64,000 bases of DNA from CAVRJC01 sp963721435 (GTDB lineage Bacteria; Actinomycetota; Acidimicrobiia; IMCC26256; DASPTH01), in NCBI GenBank assembly GCA_963721435.1, contig CAVRJC010000012.1, forward strand, positions 496,001 to 560,000, read 5' to 3'. Within the stretch, counting starts at the first letter, position 1. Each line of letters opens with the position of its first letter. The position numbers and the translations under genes were made by a program. Positions 9,206 through 17,667 of the stretch are shown in pieces. The notes beneath the pieces are model-generated. The model saw only the letters and a list, made by a program, of their open reading frames with translations, was not told the DNA's origin and did no database searches.

Positions 9206-9612
9206 GCTCCGACGCGGTGATCCGCGCCGCCGGTGGCGTCGTGTGGCGGGCCAACGCCGACGGCGAGCGTGAGGTGCTGCTCGTGCATCGACCCAAGTAC
9301 GACGACTGGAGCCTGCCCAAGGGCAAGGCCGACAGCGGCGAGAAGCCGGAGCAGACGGCGCTGCGCGAGGTCGAGGAGGAGACCGGCCTCCGATGCCGGT
9401 TGGGCCCCGAAGTGGGCAAGACGCGGTACCGCGACTCCCAGGGTCGCGCCAAAGTCGTGCGCTACTGGCTCATGGAGCCGGAGACCGACGACGAGTTCGT
9501 GCCGAACCGCGAGGTCGATGCAGTGCGCTGGTGCTCGTTCGACGATGCGCGCAGCGCGCTGTCGTACGCTCATGACCGCAAACTGCTCGCTCGTGCGTTG
9601 GAGACCGTGTGA
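9202..9612 (+). CDS. Nudix hydrolase (MutT1 N-terminal-domain-like)
   Basis: 136 residues. A complete Nudix box runs from GKADSGEKPEQ through REVEEETGL (G-x5-E-x7-REUxEExGU), coordinating Mg for cleavage of nucleoside-diphosphate-linked substrates. The WSLPKGK lead-in resembles MutT1 and Ap4A hydrolases. In mycobacterial MutT1 a Nudix domain is fused to a histidine phosphatase; here the same pair is encoded by two overlapping genes (GTGA at 9609). ATG 9202 is chosen because it overlaps the previous stop and starts the conserved region. Likely role: clearing 8-oxo-dGTP or diadenosine polyphosphates. Confidence 0.88.
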   Translation: MSSDAVIRAAGGVVWRANADGEREVLLVHRPKYDDWSLPKGKADSGEKPEQTALREVEEETGLRCRLGPEVGKTRYRDSQGRAKVVRYWLMEPETDDEFVPNREVDAVRWCSFDDARSALSYAHDRKLLARALETV

Positions 9613-10094
9613 CCATCTATCTCGTGCGCCACGCCCGCGCCGGCGATCGCAGCAAGTGGTCGAACCCCGATCAGCTACGCCCGCTGTCGAAGGCGGGCCG
9701 TCGCCAGGCCGCGGGCCTGCTCGACGTCGTTGTCGGCGACGCCGGCACCGGGCGCAAGGCGCGCTTCACGGACGTCCTGTCGAGTCCCTACGTGCGCTGC
9801 GTGCAGACGGTCGAGCCCCTGGCCGAGCAGCTCGGCCTCGCGGTCGAGCGCGCCGACGCGTTGACCGAGGGCGCGCGCTTCAAGGACGCGCTACCACTCG
9901 TCGAGAAGTACGCCGACACCAACGCGGTGCTCTGCATGCACGGCGACGTGCTTCCTGAGCTCCTCGAGTACTTCGCGCGACGAGGGCTTCCGCTCCCCCA
10001 CGATCGGGTCGAGAAGGGATCCACGTGGGCACTCGACTTCGTCGATGGCACCGCCACCGCGATCCGCTACTTCGCGCCGCCCACGTCGGCCTGA
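9609..10094 (+). CDS. Histidine phosphatase family protein (SixA-like; MutT1 C-terminal-domain-like)
   Basis: 161 residues. The phosphoglycerate-mutase-fold catalytic motif LVRHARAG is at residues 5-12 (RHA, phospho-acceptor His at about 8). LSKAGRRQA and SSPYVRCVQT supply the second arginine, and MHGDVLPEL the second active-site histidine. Short histidine phosphatases of this kind include SixA and the second domain of MutT1. The GTG start overlaps the Nudix stop by four bases, which supports a working pair. The substrate (phospho-His protein or nucleoside diphosphate) is not settled by sequence. Confidence 0.85.
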   Translation: MTIYLVRHARAGDRSKWSNPDQLRPLSKAGRRQAAGLLDVVVGDAGTGRKARFTDVLSSPYVRCVQTVEPLAEQLGLAVERADALTEGARFKDALPLVEKYADTNAVLCMHGDVLPELLEYFARRGLPLPHDRVEKGSTWALDFVDGTATAIRYFAPPTSA

Positions 10095-10098
10095 GCGG

Positions 10099-10866
10099 AT
10101 GAACGTCTTCGTCACCAACGACGACGGCGTCGACGCGCCCGGGATCAGGGTGCTCGCCGCCGCGCTCGACGCCGCCGGGCACGACGTGCTCGTGGTCGCG
10201 CCCGCCGACGACCGCAGCGGCTCGGGCGCGGCGATCGGCAAGCTCTCCCGCGACCGGCCGTTGCCGGTGGTGGACCACGAGTGGGACGACCTTCCCGGCA
10301 TCGTCGTGCGCTCGATCGACGCGCCACCGGCCACCGCGGTGCTCGCCGCGTGCCTCGGTGCGTTCGGCGACATCCCCGACGTCGTGGTCGCGGGCATCAA
10401 CCCTGGCGCCAACACCGGTCACCTCGTGATTCACTCCGGCACCGTGGGCGCCGCGCTCACCGCGGCCGGCCTCGACGTCCCCGCGATCGCGGTGAGCACG
10501 CGGTGGAGCACGACGAACGAGTACCACTGGGAGACCGCCGCGAGCTTCGCGGTCGCCGCGGTCGACTGGGCCGTGCAACCCGATGCCGCGCCGCGAGTCG
10601 TCAACATCAACGTGCCCAACCTCCCACTCGCCGAGATCCTCGGCGTGCAGGAGACCGAGCTCGCGCCGCACGGTGAGGTGTGGATCGCGTCGGCCGACGC
10701 GTCGTCCGGCGATCTCGAGTTGAACGTCAAGGGACGCGCCGACGCCGCGCCCGGCACCGATGTCGCGGCGGTCGCCGCGGGGTACGTCTCGGTCACGCCG
10801 CTGCGGAGCGTCGTACGCGCGTCTTCGACCGGCGCGGCCGACGCGGTCTCCACCGCCTTGGCCTGA
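10099..10866 (+). CDS. surE: 5'/3'-nucleotidase SurE
   Basis: 255 residues. The metal-binding NDDGVDAPG motif near the N-terminus, then APADDRSGSG and GINPGANTG, are diagnostic of SurE, which dephosphorylates nucleoside monophosphates and can act on short polyphosphate. It starts four bases after the histidine phosphatase stop and is the last gene of the ppk1 operon. The terminal position and substrate range fit a nucleotide/polyphosphate phosphate-recycling module. Confidence 0.93.
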   Translation: MNVFVTNDDGVDAPGIRVLAAALDAAGHDVLVVAPADDRSGSGAAIGKLSRDRPLPVVDHEWDDLPGIVVRSIDAPPATAVLAACLGAFGDIPDVVVAGINPGANTGHLVIHSGTVGAALTAAGLDVPAIAVSTRWSTTNEYHWETAASFAVAAVDWAVQPDAAPRVVNINVPNLPLAEILGVQETELAPHGEVWIASADASSGDLELNVKGRADAAPGTDVAAVAAGYVSVTPLRSVVRASSTGAADAVSTALA

Positions 10867-11111
10867 ACCGGCAGCGACCAACAAGCGACGATCAGGCGAA
10901 CCCTGCCCGCATCCTCTCGACGGGCGAGCCCCGGTCCCGGATACTGGCGACACGCCATGACGCCGTCCTGCCGACCGCCCGACAGGCACCCCCAGTCCCC
11001 GCTGGTCCGAGGATGGCCGGCAGCGGGTCATGGCCCAGGTTTGACCAAGCGCGCGAGACGGACGTCCGCCAACCGGCGCCCGTTTCGCGCGTCACTCGCT
11101 CTGCGGTTCCG
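10867..11111. other. Convergent spacer between surE and arsC
   Basis: 245 bases without a convincing gene on either strand. An imperfect inverted repeat (CCCGCTG ... CAGCGGG, about 10998-11029) could act as a terminator for surE. No tRNA or known structured-RNA signature was found. Confidence 0.4.
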
Positions 11112-11754
11112 TCAGGTGGCGGGCACACCGAGCGAATCGAGCAGCGCCCGGACGCGTTGCCCGATCTCGTCCCGGATCGGCCGCACGGCATCGACCGAAT
11201 GCCCCGCGGGATCTTCGAGCTCCCAGTCCTCGTAGCGCTTGCCCGGGTAGAGCGGGCACGCGTCGCCACAGCCCATCGTGATCACGACATCGGCCGCCTG
11301 CACGATCTCTTCCGTCCACGGCTTCGGGAATTCCTTCGAGATGTCGATCCCGATCTCCGCCATCGCCGCGATCGCCGCCGGGTTCACTTCGGCCCCGGGC
11401 TCGGAGCCACCCGACCACGCCACCGCGCGCTCGCCTGCCAGGCGCTCGAACCACCCGAGTGCCATCTGACTGCGCCCCGCGTTGTGCACGCACAGGAACA
11501 AAACCGTGGGCAAACCATCGTTCGACTTGCCTTCGACACGCGCCAGCGCCTTCAACCGTTGACGCGCGAACCGCTCTGCGAGGACCGGGAGGAAGTTCGA
11601 GCGCGGTCGCGTTCTTCGCGAACTGGTCGTAGCTGGAGGTCAGGAACAGCTCGATCGTCTCGGCGCCGAACACGCCCTCGAACTCCTTCGCGAGTCGTAC
11701 CGCGGCGGATCGCAGGGCGAGGTTCTGATCTGCAGTGAGGCTGGTCTCGGACAT
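11112..11754 (-). CDS. arsC: Arsenate reductase (low-MW PTPase type) with N-terminal three-helix domain, frameshifted
   Basis: The C-terminal domain has the P-loop CVHNAGRS (C-x5-R) after LPTVLFL, as in LMW-phosphatase arsenate reductases that reduce As(V) to As(III). The N-terminal 60 or so residues (from MSETSLTADQ) form a helical bundle domain found fused to such proteins in actinobacteria. The frame breaks near 11590-11600: the helical domain runs out as LELPPGPRR, while the other frame gives FLPVLAERFARQRLKALARV leading into the reductase. One indel would join them into about 213 residues. It is third in the arsI-aquaporin-arsC unit. Confidence 0.82.
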
Positions 11755-11780
11755 GACGGTCTCCTCGTCGGGAAGTGGGC

Positions 11781-12491
11781 TCAGGGCTCGGTGGCGTCGT
11801 GCGGCACGACGACGTTGTCGCCGGAGAGGTGGGGGTGCCAGAACAACATCAGCGCGACCGCGGCGAGCGCGCCGAGGATCTGCATGACCACGAACGCCGG
11901 AACGCTCTCGGGCGCGATGCCCGCGAAGGTGTCCGACAGCGTGCGCGCGATCGTCACTGCGGGGTTGGCGAAGCTGGTCGACGACGTGAACCAGTACGCG
12001 GCCGCGATGTAACCACCCACCGCGAACGGCGCCAATGACGCGCGGCCCGCACGCACGAGGCCGAGGATCACCATCAACAGCCCGAACGTGGCAATGAATT
12101 CCGACAACCAGAGCGCGCCCGACGATCGCACGTGCGTCGACACGTCGACCGCGGGCAGCTCGAACATGACGTTCGCGGCCATCGCGCCCACGCACCCGCC
12201 CGCGATCTGGCACACCACGTAGACGCCCGAGTCGCGCGTCGTCATGCCACCGAGGATGCGGTCCGCCATGGTGACGACCGGGTTGAAGTGCGCGCCGGAG
12301 ATCGGTCCGAGCGAGAGGATCAACGCGACCAGCGCGGCACCGGTCGCGGTCGAGTTCTCGAGCAGCTGCAAGCCCACGTTGTGCGGCGACAGCCGTTGCG
12401 CGGCGATGCCGGAGCCCACCACGACGGCAACGAGGAACGCGGTGCCGACGAACTCGGCGCTCGCGCGCCGGACCAACTCGCGATCGATCAC
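11781..12491 (-). CDS. Aquaporin/MIP-family channel, probable arsenite channel (AqpS-like)
   Basis: About 236 residues and six membrane helices with the two half-helix motifs HFNPVVT and FANPAVT (NPV and NPA). MIP channels in ars operons pass As(III) down its gradient and can replace ArsB or Acr3. GTG 12491 is selected since it lies four bases after the arsI stop and the conserved EFVGTAFLVA follows soon after. No ArsB/Acr3 pump is present in the window, which supports an export role by diffusion. Glycerol facilitation is the alternative. Confidence 0.82.
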   Translation of the reverse strand: MIDRELVRRASAEFVGTAFLVAVVVGSGIAAQRLSPHNVGLQLLENSTATGAALVALILSLGPISGAHFNPVVTMADRILGGMTTRDSGVYVVCQIAGGCVGAMAANVMFELPAVDVSTHVRSSGALWLSEFIATFGLLMVILGLVRAGRASLAPFAVGGYIAAAYWFTSSTSFANPAVTIARTLSDTFAGIAPESVPAFVVMQILGALAAVALMLFWHPHLSGDNVVVPHDATEP

Positions 12492-12495
12492 GGAT

Positions 12496-12951
12496 TCAGC
12501 AGCAACGCGACTCGGACTCTGGCGCGCTCGCGCAACACAGCGCGTCGGCGCCGGGTTCAACCGTCCGCAGCTGACCCTCGGGCATCTCGACGTCGGCGAG
12601 GACGGTGTAGATCTCCCACGGCTCGCCGTCGGGCGCGTCGACCCACACCTTGTCCTGGAGCGCGTAGCAGCAGGCGACGTTGTCCTCGTCGGCAGTGGCG
12701 AGACCGTCGCCCGTGAGCCGCAGGCGTGCGGCTTCGACGTCGGGCGTTCCCTCCACTTCGACGCCGAGATGGTTCAGCGATCCTGGCGCACCCTGGCCCT
12801 CGATGAGCACCAGCTTGAGCGGGGGCTCGGCGATGGCGAAGTTCGCGTAGCCGGGGCGCAGCTTGGCCGGCTCGGTCGAGAAGAGCTTGGAGTAGAAGCT
12901 GACGGCCGCATCGAGGTCGGCCACGTTCAACGCCAGTTGCACTCGTGCCAC
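12496..12951 (-). CDS. arsI: ArsI/CadI family VOC metalloenzyme (C-As lyase-like)
   Basis: 151 residues with a vicinal-oxygen-chelate fold: VQLALNVADLDAAVSFYSKL and the ligand-bearing LNHLGVEVE. The hallmark vicinal cysteines are at 94-95 in ACCYALQDKVWVDAPDG, which in ArsI bind trivalent organoarsenicals for C-As bond cleavage. The C-terminus adds further Cys pairs (ALCC, RCC) that may bind metal(loid). It is first gene of the ars unit and divergent from arsR. The alternative name is cadmium-induced protein CadI; substrate choice cannot be read from sequence. Confidence 0.87.
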   Translation of the reverse strand: MARVQLALNVADLDAAVSFYSKLFSTEPAKLRPGYANFAIAEPPLKLVLIEGQGAPGSLNHLGVEVEGTPDVEAARLRLTGDGLATADEDNVACCYALQDKVWVDAPDGEPWEIYTVLADVEMPEGQLRTVEPGADALCCASAPESESRCC

Positions 12952-12996
12952 GACGGCACCTCCCTGACTGGAGTTTGCGTGTTAGATTCACACTTG

Positions 12997-13026
12997 TCGA
13001 TGCATTGATCATCGCGAATACATCGA
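12997..13026. promoter_or_regulatory. Candidate ArsR operator between arsI and arsR
   Basis: TCGATG (12997-13002) is mirrored by CATCGA (13021-13026) around an AT-richer core in the divergent promoter region. This fits the partially palindromic sites of ArsR/SmtB repressors, which would let one dimer control both directions. Confidence 0.5.
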
Positions 13027-13065
13027 CGGTTGTCAATACCTTGCCGAAGGAACGTGAGGTCGGAC

Positions 13066-13455
13066 ATGGCGAAGCAGCCGATCACAGTCGCCGCGATCGA
13101 GGCCTGCTGCCCCTCGGTCGCCGACGCGCCCCTCAGCGAGGTCGACGCCGACACGCTCGCCCGCGCGTTCAGCGCGCTCGCCGACCCCGTGCGTCTCCGA
13201 CTCCTCAGCCTCATCGCCGACGCGGGTGAAGTCTGCTCCTGCGACCTGCTCGGGCCGTTAGGACGCAGTCAGCCCACCGTGAGCCATCACACGAAGGCGC
13301 TCGCCGAGGCAGGCTTGATCACCGGTGAGAAGCGGGGCCGTTGGGTCTGGTGGTCGATCGTGCCCGAGCGTATGGCCGAGCTCCACGAGGCGCTCGCGAT
13401 CGACACCCGTGCCGCCGAGCTTCCGTCCGGCCGGCGCTCAGAGCCGAACGGCTAG
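13066..13455 (+). CDS. arsR: ArsR family metalloregulator
   Basis: 129 residues with a winged helix: ALADPVRLRLLSLI, then the recognition helix RSQPTVSHHTKAL. EVCSCDLL (Cys57 and Cys59) matches the ELCVCDL-type As(III)/Sb(III) sensor site at the start of the DNA-binding helix. A further Cys pair (IEACCP, 14-15) sits near the N-terminus. It is divergent from arsI with 114 bases between, holding the likely operator. ATG 13066 is used; an upstream start would add only non-conserved residues. Confidence 0.88.
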   Translation: MAKQPITVAAIEACCPSVADAPLSEVDADTLARAFSALADPVRLRLLSLIADAGEVCSCDLLGPLGRSQPTVSHHTKALAEAGLITGEKRGRWVWWSIVPERMAELHEALAIDTRAAELPSGRRSEPNG

Positions 13456-13492
13456 CTTGCGAAACCCCCACGAGCCTCGAGGAGACCGCGCC

Positions 13493-13951
13493 ATGGTTGC
13501 AGTCGGCGACACCGCACCCGACTTCACGCTGAAGGACAACACCGGCAACGACGTCACGTTGTCCGGCCTGCGCGGCAAGCCGGTCGTGATCGTCTTCTAC
13601 CCGTTCACGTTCACCGGTGTGTGCGAGGGCGAGCTGTGCGAGATCCGCGACAACCCGGGCGCGTTCGAGCACGCCGGCGCGCAGGTGCTCGCGATCTCGT
13701 GCGACACGCGTCATGCGCAGCGGGTGTGGGCCGAGCAGCAGGGCTACACCTTCCCGCTGCTGAGCGACTTCTGGCCCCACGGCGCGGTCGCGCAGGCCTA
13801 CGGCGTGTTCAACGACGCGCTCGGCTGCGCCAACCGCGCGACGTTCGTGCTCGACGCCGAGGGCGTCGTCACGTCGACCTTCTCGTCACCGGACCTCGGC
13901 ACCCCGCGTGCGAAGGCGGAGTACGAGGCCGCACTCGCCGCCGTCGGCTGA
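13493..13951 (+). CDS. ahpE: Peroxiredoxin AhpE-like
   Basis: 152 residues, thioredoxin fold. APDFTLKD and the peroxidatic cysteine in FTGVCEGELC (Cys44) are seen, and FPLLSDFWPHGAVAQAYGVF is very close to mycobacterial AhpE. A second cysteine at 49 could be the resolving Cys; mycobacterial AhpE is a one-Cys enzyme, so the mechanism may differ. It reduces hydroperoxides and peroxynitrite using mycoredoxin or thioredoxin. AGGAG about ten bases before ATG 13493 supports the start. It stands 37 bases after arsR and may be co-transcribed, linking arsenic and peroxide stress. Confidence 0.85.
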   Translation: MVAVGDTAPDFTLKDNTGNDVTLSGLRGKPVVIVFYPFTFTGVCEGELCEIRDNPGAFEHAGAQVLAISCDTRHAQRVWAEQQGYTFPLLSDFWPHGAVAQAYGVFNDALGCANRATFVLDAEGVVTSTFSSPDLGTPRAKAEYEAALAAVG

Positions 13952-14002
13952 GCGGCGCAGTTCCCACTGCCATGAAGAGCCTCGCCCGGCGTCGCGGCAC
14001 AA

Positions 14003-14704
14003 TCAGCTCTTCTCGTAGCGGTACCCCACCCCGCGGACGGTCACGATCCGTTCGGGGTGCGCGGGGTCGTCTTCGATCTTCGCCCGCAGCCGCTTCACGT
14101 GCACGTCGAGCGTCTTGGTGTCGCCGTAGTAGTTCGAGCCCCACACCCGATCGATGAGCACGTCGCGGGTGAGCACGCGGCCGGCGTTCGCGAGCAGGAG
14201 CTCGAGCAACTCGAACTCCTTCAACGGTATTGCGACACCCTCGCCGCGCACGCGCACTTCGTGACGCGCCGCGTCGAGCCGCACGTCGCCGATCTCGATG
14301 ATCTCGCCACGATCGGCGACCGGGCCTTCGTCGGCACGACCGCGACGCAACGCCGCGCGCACGCGCGCCACGAGCTCGCGCAGCCGGAACGGCTTCGTGA
14401 CGTAGTCGTCGGCACCGATTTCGAGGCCAACCACCGCATCGATCTCCGCGTTGCGGGCGGTGACCATGATGATCGGGACCTGCGATCGCGAACGCAGCTC
14501 ACGGCACACGTCGACGCCCGACATCTTCGGCAGCATGAGATCGAGCAACACGAGCGATGGCCGCGACGACTCGAACCGCTCGAGCGCCTCGACGCCGTCG
14601 GCCGCCACGTCCACGCGGAATCCTTCGCGCTCGAGCGCGACCCGCAAGGCGTCCCGGTAGGACTGCTCGTCGTCGACGACGAGGATCAGCGGCGCGTCAG
14701 GCAT
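14003..14704 (-). CDS. regX3: OmpR/PhoB-type response regulator (RegX3-like)
   Basis: 233 residues. Receiver domain with VVDDE, phospho-acceptor Asp55 in LLDLMLP, T and K in VTARN and VTKPF. Winged-helix output domain with LKEFELLELLLANAGRVLTRD and the usual RVRGVGYRYE ending. Its ATG overlaps the kinase stop (ATGA), and the pst genes lie just upstream on the same strand, so it is very probably the phosphate-starvation regulator. A candidate PHO box lies before pstS. Confidence 0.88.
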   Translation of the reverse strand: MPDAPLILVVDDEQSYRDALRVALEREGFRVDVAADGVEALERFESSRPSLVLLDLMLPKMSGVDVCRELRSRSQVPIIMVTARNAEIDAVVGLEIGADDYVTKPFRLRELVARVRAALRRGRADEGPVADRGEIIEIGDVRLDAARHEVRVRGEGVAIPLKEFELLELLLANAGRVLTRDVLIDRVWGSNYYGDTKTLDVHVKRLRAKIEDDPAHPERIVTVRGVGYRYEKS

Positions 14705-15816
14705 CAGCGTGGCGCAGCTTCCGAGGTCGCTCCGACAACGGCGGGGAGGAAGAAGCGGAACGTCGATCCTTCGCCCTCGACCGACTCCACTGTGACCTCG
14801 CCGCCGTGGACCGCGGCGACGTGCCGCACGATGGCGAGCCCGAGGCCGGTGCCACCCGTCGCACGACTCCGCGCCTGGTCGACGCGGTAGAAGCGCTCGA
14901 AGATGCGCTCGAGGTCGCGGCTCGGTATCCCGATGCCGTGATCACGCACGCTGATCGCGACCCCTGCTTCCTCGACGCCGACGTCGACGTTCACGACACC
15001 GCCGGGCTCGGAGTACTTGATCGCGTTCTCCACCAGGTTGGCGATCGCACTGACGATCAGGCGCCGGTCGCACGCCGCCTGTGCGCCGGCTGCGTGGTCG
15101 GACACGTGCAGCTCGATTCCGGCCATGGCCGCGGTGGACCGGTTGCGGTCGATCGCCTCGTCGACCAGCACCGCGACCGGAGTTGGCTCGCGCATCGGGG
15201 ATTCCTGCGTCTCGATCAAGCTGAGATCCAGGAGGTCGTCGACGATCCGGCCAAGGCGCTCCGCCTCCTTGACCATCCGCTCCGCGAGCGGGCGCGTCAC
15301 CGCGGGATCGGTCTCCGAAGCGAGCGTTTCCGCCAGCAGCTCGAGCGCGCCGATCGGCGTCTTGAGCTCGTGACTCACGTTGGCGACGAAGTCACGTCGC
15401 ACGCTCTCGACCCGGTGCATCTCCGACACGTCGTAGATGAACACCGCGGCGCCGACGATGCGATCACCTTCGTCGCGGAGAGGAAACGCATGCAGTTCGA
15501 GCGTGGCGCGCGGCGGGCCGAAGAGCCCGAGCTCATGTTCGCACGACGTACCCCGCCGCGCTTCCCCGAGCAAGGCCGCGATGTTGCTCGCCGCAACCGC
15601 GTCGGCGTGCCGCGCTTCGCGGTAGCGCTCAGCCGCCGCATTGCGGTACACCTCGTTGCCGTCGGCATCGACGACGACGACCCCGTCGCGGCAGGCGTCG
15701 AGCACCATCGCCAACCGGTCACGTTCCGACTCCGTGCTGGCCGACGTCGCCAGCACGCCCGCGAGCTCGTGCTCGAGCGCGACGACCGTGGGTTGTTCAC
15801 GCCGCAGCGGGCTCAT
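14704..15816 (-). CDS. senX3: PAS sensor histidine kinase (SenX3/PhoR-like), no membrane helices
   Basis: 370 residues: a PAS-like domain (VLDACRDGVVVVDADGNEVY), the HisKA box FVANVSHELKTP (His149), and a HATPase with NLVENAIKYS, DHGIGIP and TGLGLAIV. Order and sequence match SenX3/PhoR kinases that autophosphorylate and signal to RegX3. Unlike typical SenX3, no N-terminal transmembrane segments are visible, and the gene cannot extend far because pstB ends ten bases upstream. A soluble form might be tethered through PhoU/PstB instead. That is inference. Confidence 0.85.
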   Translation of the reverse strand: MSPLRREQPTVVALEHELAGVLATSASTESERDRLAMVLDACRDGVVVVDADGNEVYRNAAAERYREARHADAVAASNIAALLGEARRGTSCEHELGLFGPPRATLELHAFPLRDEGDRIVGAAVFIYDVSEMHRVESVRRDFVANVSHELKTPIGALELLAETLASETDPAVTRPLAERMVKEAERLGRIVDDLLDLSLIETQESPMREPTPVAVLVDEAIDRNRSTAAMAGIELHVSDHAAGAQAACDRRLIVSAIANLVENAIKYSEPGGVVNVDVGVEEAGVAISVRDHGIGIPSRDLERIFERFYRVDQARSRATGGTGLGLAIVRHVAAVHGGEVTVESVEGEGSTFRFFLPAVVGATSEAAPR

Positions 15817-15826
15817 CGCATGACCG

Positions 15827-16747
15827 TCAGCCGAACCGTCCGGTGATGTAACCCTCGGTGCGAGCGTCGGACGGCGCGGTGAAGAGCTTCTCGGTCACGT
15901 CGAATTCGACGAGGCGACCCACGCGGCGTCCCTCGTCGTCGACTTCAGCGGTGAAGAACGCGGTGCGATCCGACACCCGCGCGGCTTGCTGCATGTTGTG
16001 GGTCACGATCACGATCGTGAACTCCTGCTTCAGCTCCTCCATGAGGTCTTCGATCCGCGCGGTCGCGATCGGGTCGAGCGCGGAGCACGGCTCGTCCATC
16101 AGCACGACGTCGGGCTCCACCGCGATCGCACGTGCGATGCAGAGACGCTGCTGCTGACCGCCGGAGAGCGAGAGGCCGCTGTTCTTGAGCTTGTCCTTGA
16201 CCTCGTCCCACAGCGCGGCACGCGTCAGTGCGTGCTCCACGATGTCGGCCATTTCCGATCGCTTGCGCCCATTGATCTTCGGACCGTACGCGACGTTGTC
16301 GAAGATGGTCTTCGGGAACGGGTTCGGCTTCTGAAACACCATCCCGATGCGCCGGCGGACCTCAGCGGAGTCGACCTTCGACGAGTAGAGGTCTTCCCCG
16401 TGGTACCGAACACTCCCGAACACCTTCGCGCCGGGCGTGATGTCGTGCATGCGGTTGAGCACGCGCAGCACCGTCGTCTTGCCGCAGCCCGACGGCCCGA
16501 TGAACGCCGTGATCTCGTTGGCGGCGATGTCGAGATCGACTTCGCGTACCGCGGTGTGCCCGCTGTACTTCACCTCGAGGTCGCGGATCTCGAAGACGAG
16601 CTGGCGCGCCGCTTCGGGTGGCTCGGGCGGCAGCGCCTCGTCGGGAGTTGTCACCTTCGGAATCGGCGTGTCGACGCCCGTGGTCACGGGCACGACGTTA
16701 GCGGTCGTGTCTTGGGTGATGGTCATGGATCCGTCCCCGTCGCTCAT
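15827..16747 (-). CDS. pstB: Phosphate ABC transporter ATP-binding protein PstB
   Basis: 306 residues. Walker A GPSGCGKTT, Q-loop FQKPNPFPKTIFDNVAYG, signature LSGGQQQRL, Walker B VLMDEP and switch VTHNMQQA are all present. The PNPFP...DNVAYG stretch is typical of PstB. The N-terminal 55 residues are an unusual low-complexity extension; the core alone could start at an internal Met (MTITQ, 16726). ATG 16747 overlaps the pstA stop. It powers phosphate import with PstA/PstC. Confidence 0.95.
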   Translation of the reverse strand: MSDGDGSMTITQDTTANVVPVTTGVDTPIPKVTTPDEALPPEPPEAARQLVFEIRDLEVKYSGHTAVREVDLDIAANEITAFIGPSGCGKTTVLRVLNRMHDITPGAKVFGSVRYHGEDLYSSKVDSAEVRRRIGMVFQKPNPFPKTIFDNVAYGPKINGRKRSEMADIVEHALTRAALWDEVKDKLKNSGLSLSGGQQQRLCIARAIAVEPDVVLMDEPCSALDPIATARIEDLMEELKQEFTIVIVTHNMQQAARVSDRTAFFTAEVDDEGRRVGRLVEFDVTEKLFTAPSDARTEGYITGRFG

Positions 16748-17667
16748 GAGACTTGCTTGCGGGCGAAGAACGCGGTCGTGAGCCGCGCCAACACCGTGAA
16801 GATGAACACGATGAGGATCAGGGTCAGCGCGGCACCCCATGCCCGATCCTGTGCCCCGGGAAAGGGTGAGGAGGCGTTGCGGAAGATCTCACGCGACAAC
16901 GCCGTGTTCGAACCGTTGAAGAGACTCCAGTTGGTCTCCGTGACGATCCCGATCGTGAACAGCAGGGGCGCAGTCTCCCCGGCCGCTCGGGCGACCGCGA
17001 GCAACGCGCCGCTGATGATGCCGGGCGCGGCGCTCGGAAAGACCACCGTGCGAATGGTCCGGGACTTGCGCGATCCCAAGGCGTAGCTCCCCTCGCGCAA
17101 CTCCCCGGGCACGAGCTTCAGCATCTCGTCGGTCGTGCGAATCACGATCGGCAGCATCAGGCACGCGAGCGCCAAGGCACCCGCGAAGCCGTTGAACTCC
17201 TTCGTCTGGAGCACGACGAACGTGTAGACGAACAACCCCATGACGACCGACGGCACGCCCGTCATCACGTCGGCGAAGAATCGAAGGACTCGCGCCAGTA
17301 TCCCTCGGCCTCCGTACTCGTTCAGGTAGATACCGCCCAGGATTCCGATCGGGATGGCCATCAGCGCCGCGGCGCCGGTGATGAGCAGCGTCCCTGCGAC
17401 TGCCGGCCCCATGCCGGGCCCGATCTCCCGGTCCGAGATCGGGATCGGATCCGTGAGGAACGCCCAGTTCAACTGGTCGGCGCCCCGCTGGATCACGTAC
17501 AGCACGACCGCGACGAGCGGGATCAGGGCAACGACGAACGCGAGACCGATCAGCAACGTCGCGATCCCGTTGCGGATCTTGCGCCGGCGTGAGTGCGGGC
17601 GCGGCGAGTGCAGGGGGTGACGAACGCCCGCCATGTCGGGTGCGCCGCCGGCGTCGACGACCGTCAC
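16744..17667 (-). CDS. pstA: Phosphate ABC transporter permease PstA
   Basis: 307 residues, about six membrane helices. The EAA-type loop ALGSRKSRTIRTVVFPSAAPGI and VARAAGETAPLLFT are typical of PstA. The GTG start overlaps the pstC stop (GTGA). Basic residues (HSRRRKIRNG) precede helix 1, so the N-terminus is cytoplasmic. It forms the membrane channel with PstC. Confidence 0.94.
   Translation of the reverse strand: MTVVDAGGAPDMAGVRHPLHSPRPHSRRRKIRNGIATLLIGLAFVVALIPLVAVVLYVIQRGADQLNWAFLTDPIPISDREIGPGMGPAVAGTLLITGAAALMAIPIGILGGIYLNEYGGRGILARVLRFFADVMTGVPSVVMGLFVYTFVVLQTKEFNGFAGALALACLMLPIVIRTTDEMLKLVPGELREGSYALGSRKSRTIRTVVFPSAAPGIISGALLAVARAAGETAPLLFTIGIVTETNWSLFNGSNTALSREIFRNASSPFPGAQDRAWGAALTLILIVFIFTVLARLTTAFFARKQVS

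Noticed and set aside
10867..11111. Structured RNA (SRP or tmRNA-like) after surE
   Set aside because: No conserved core sequence of these RNAs; only a weak inverted repeat.
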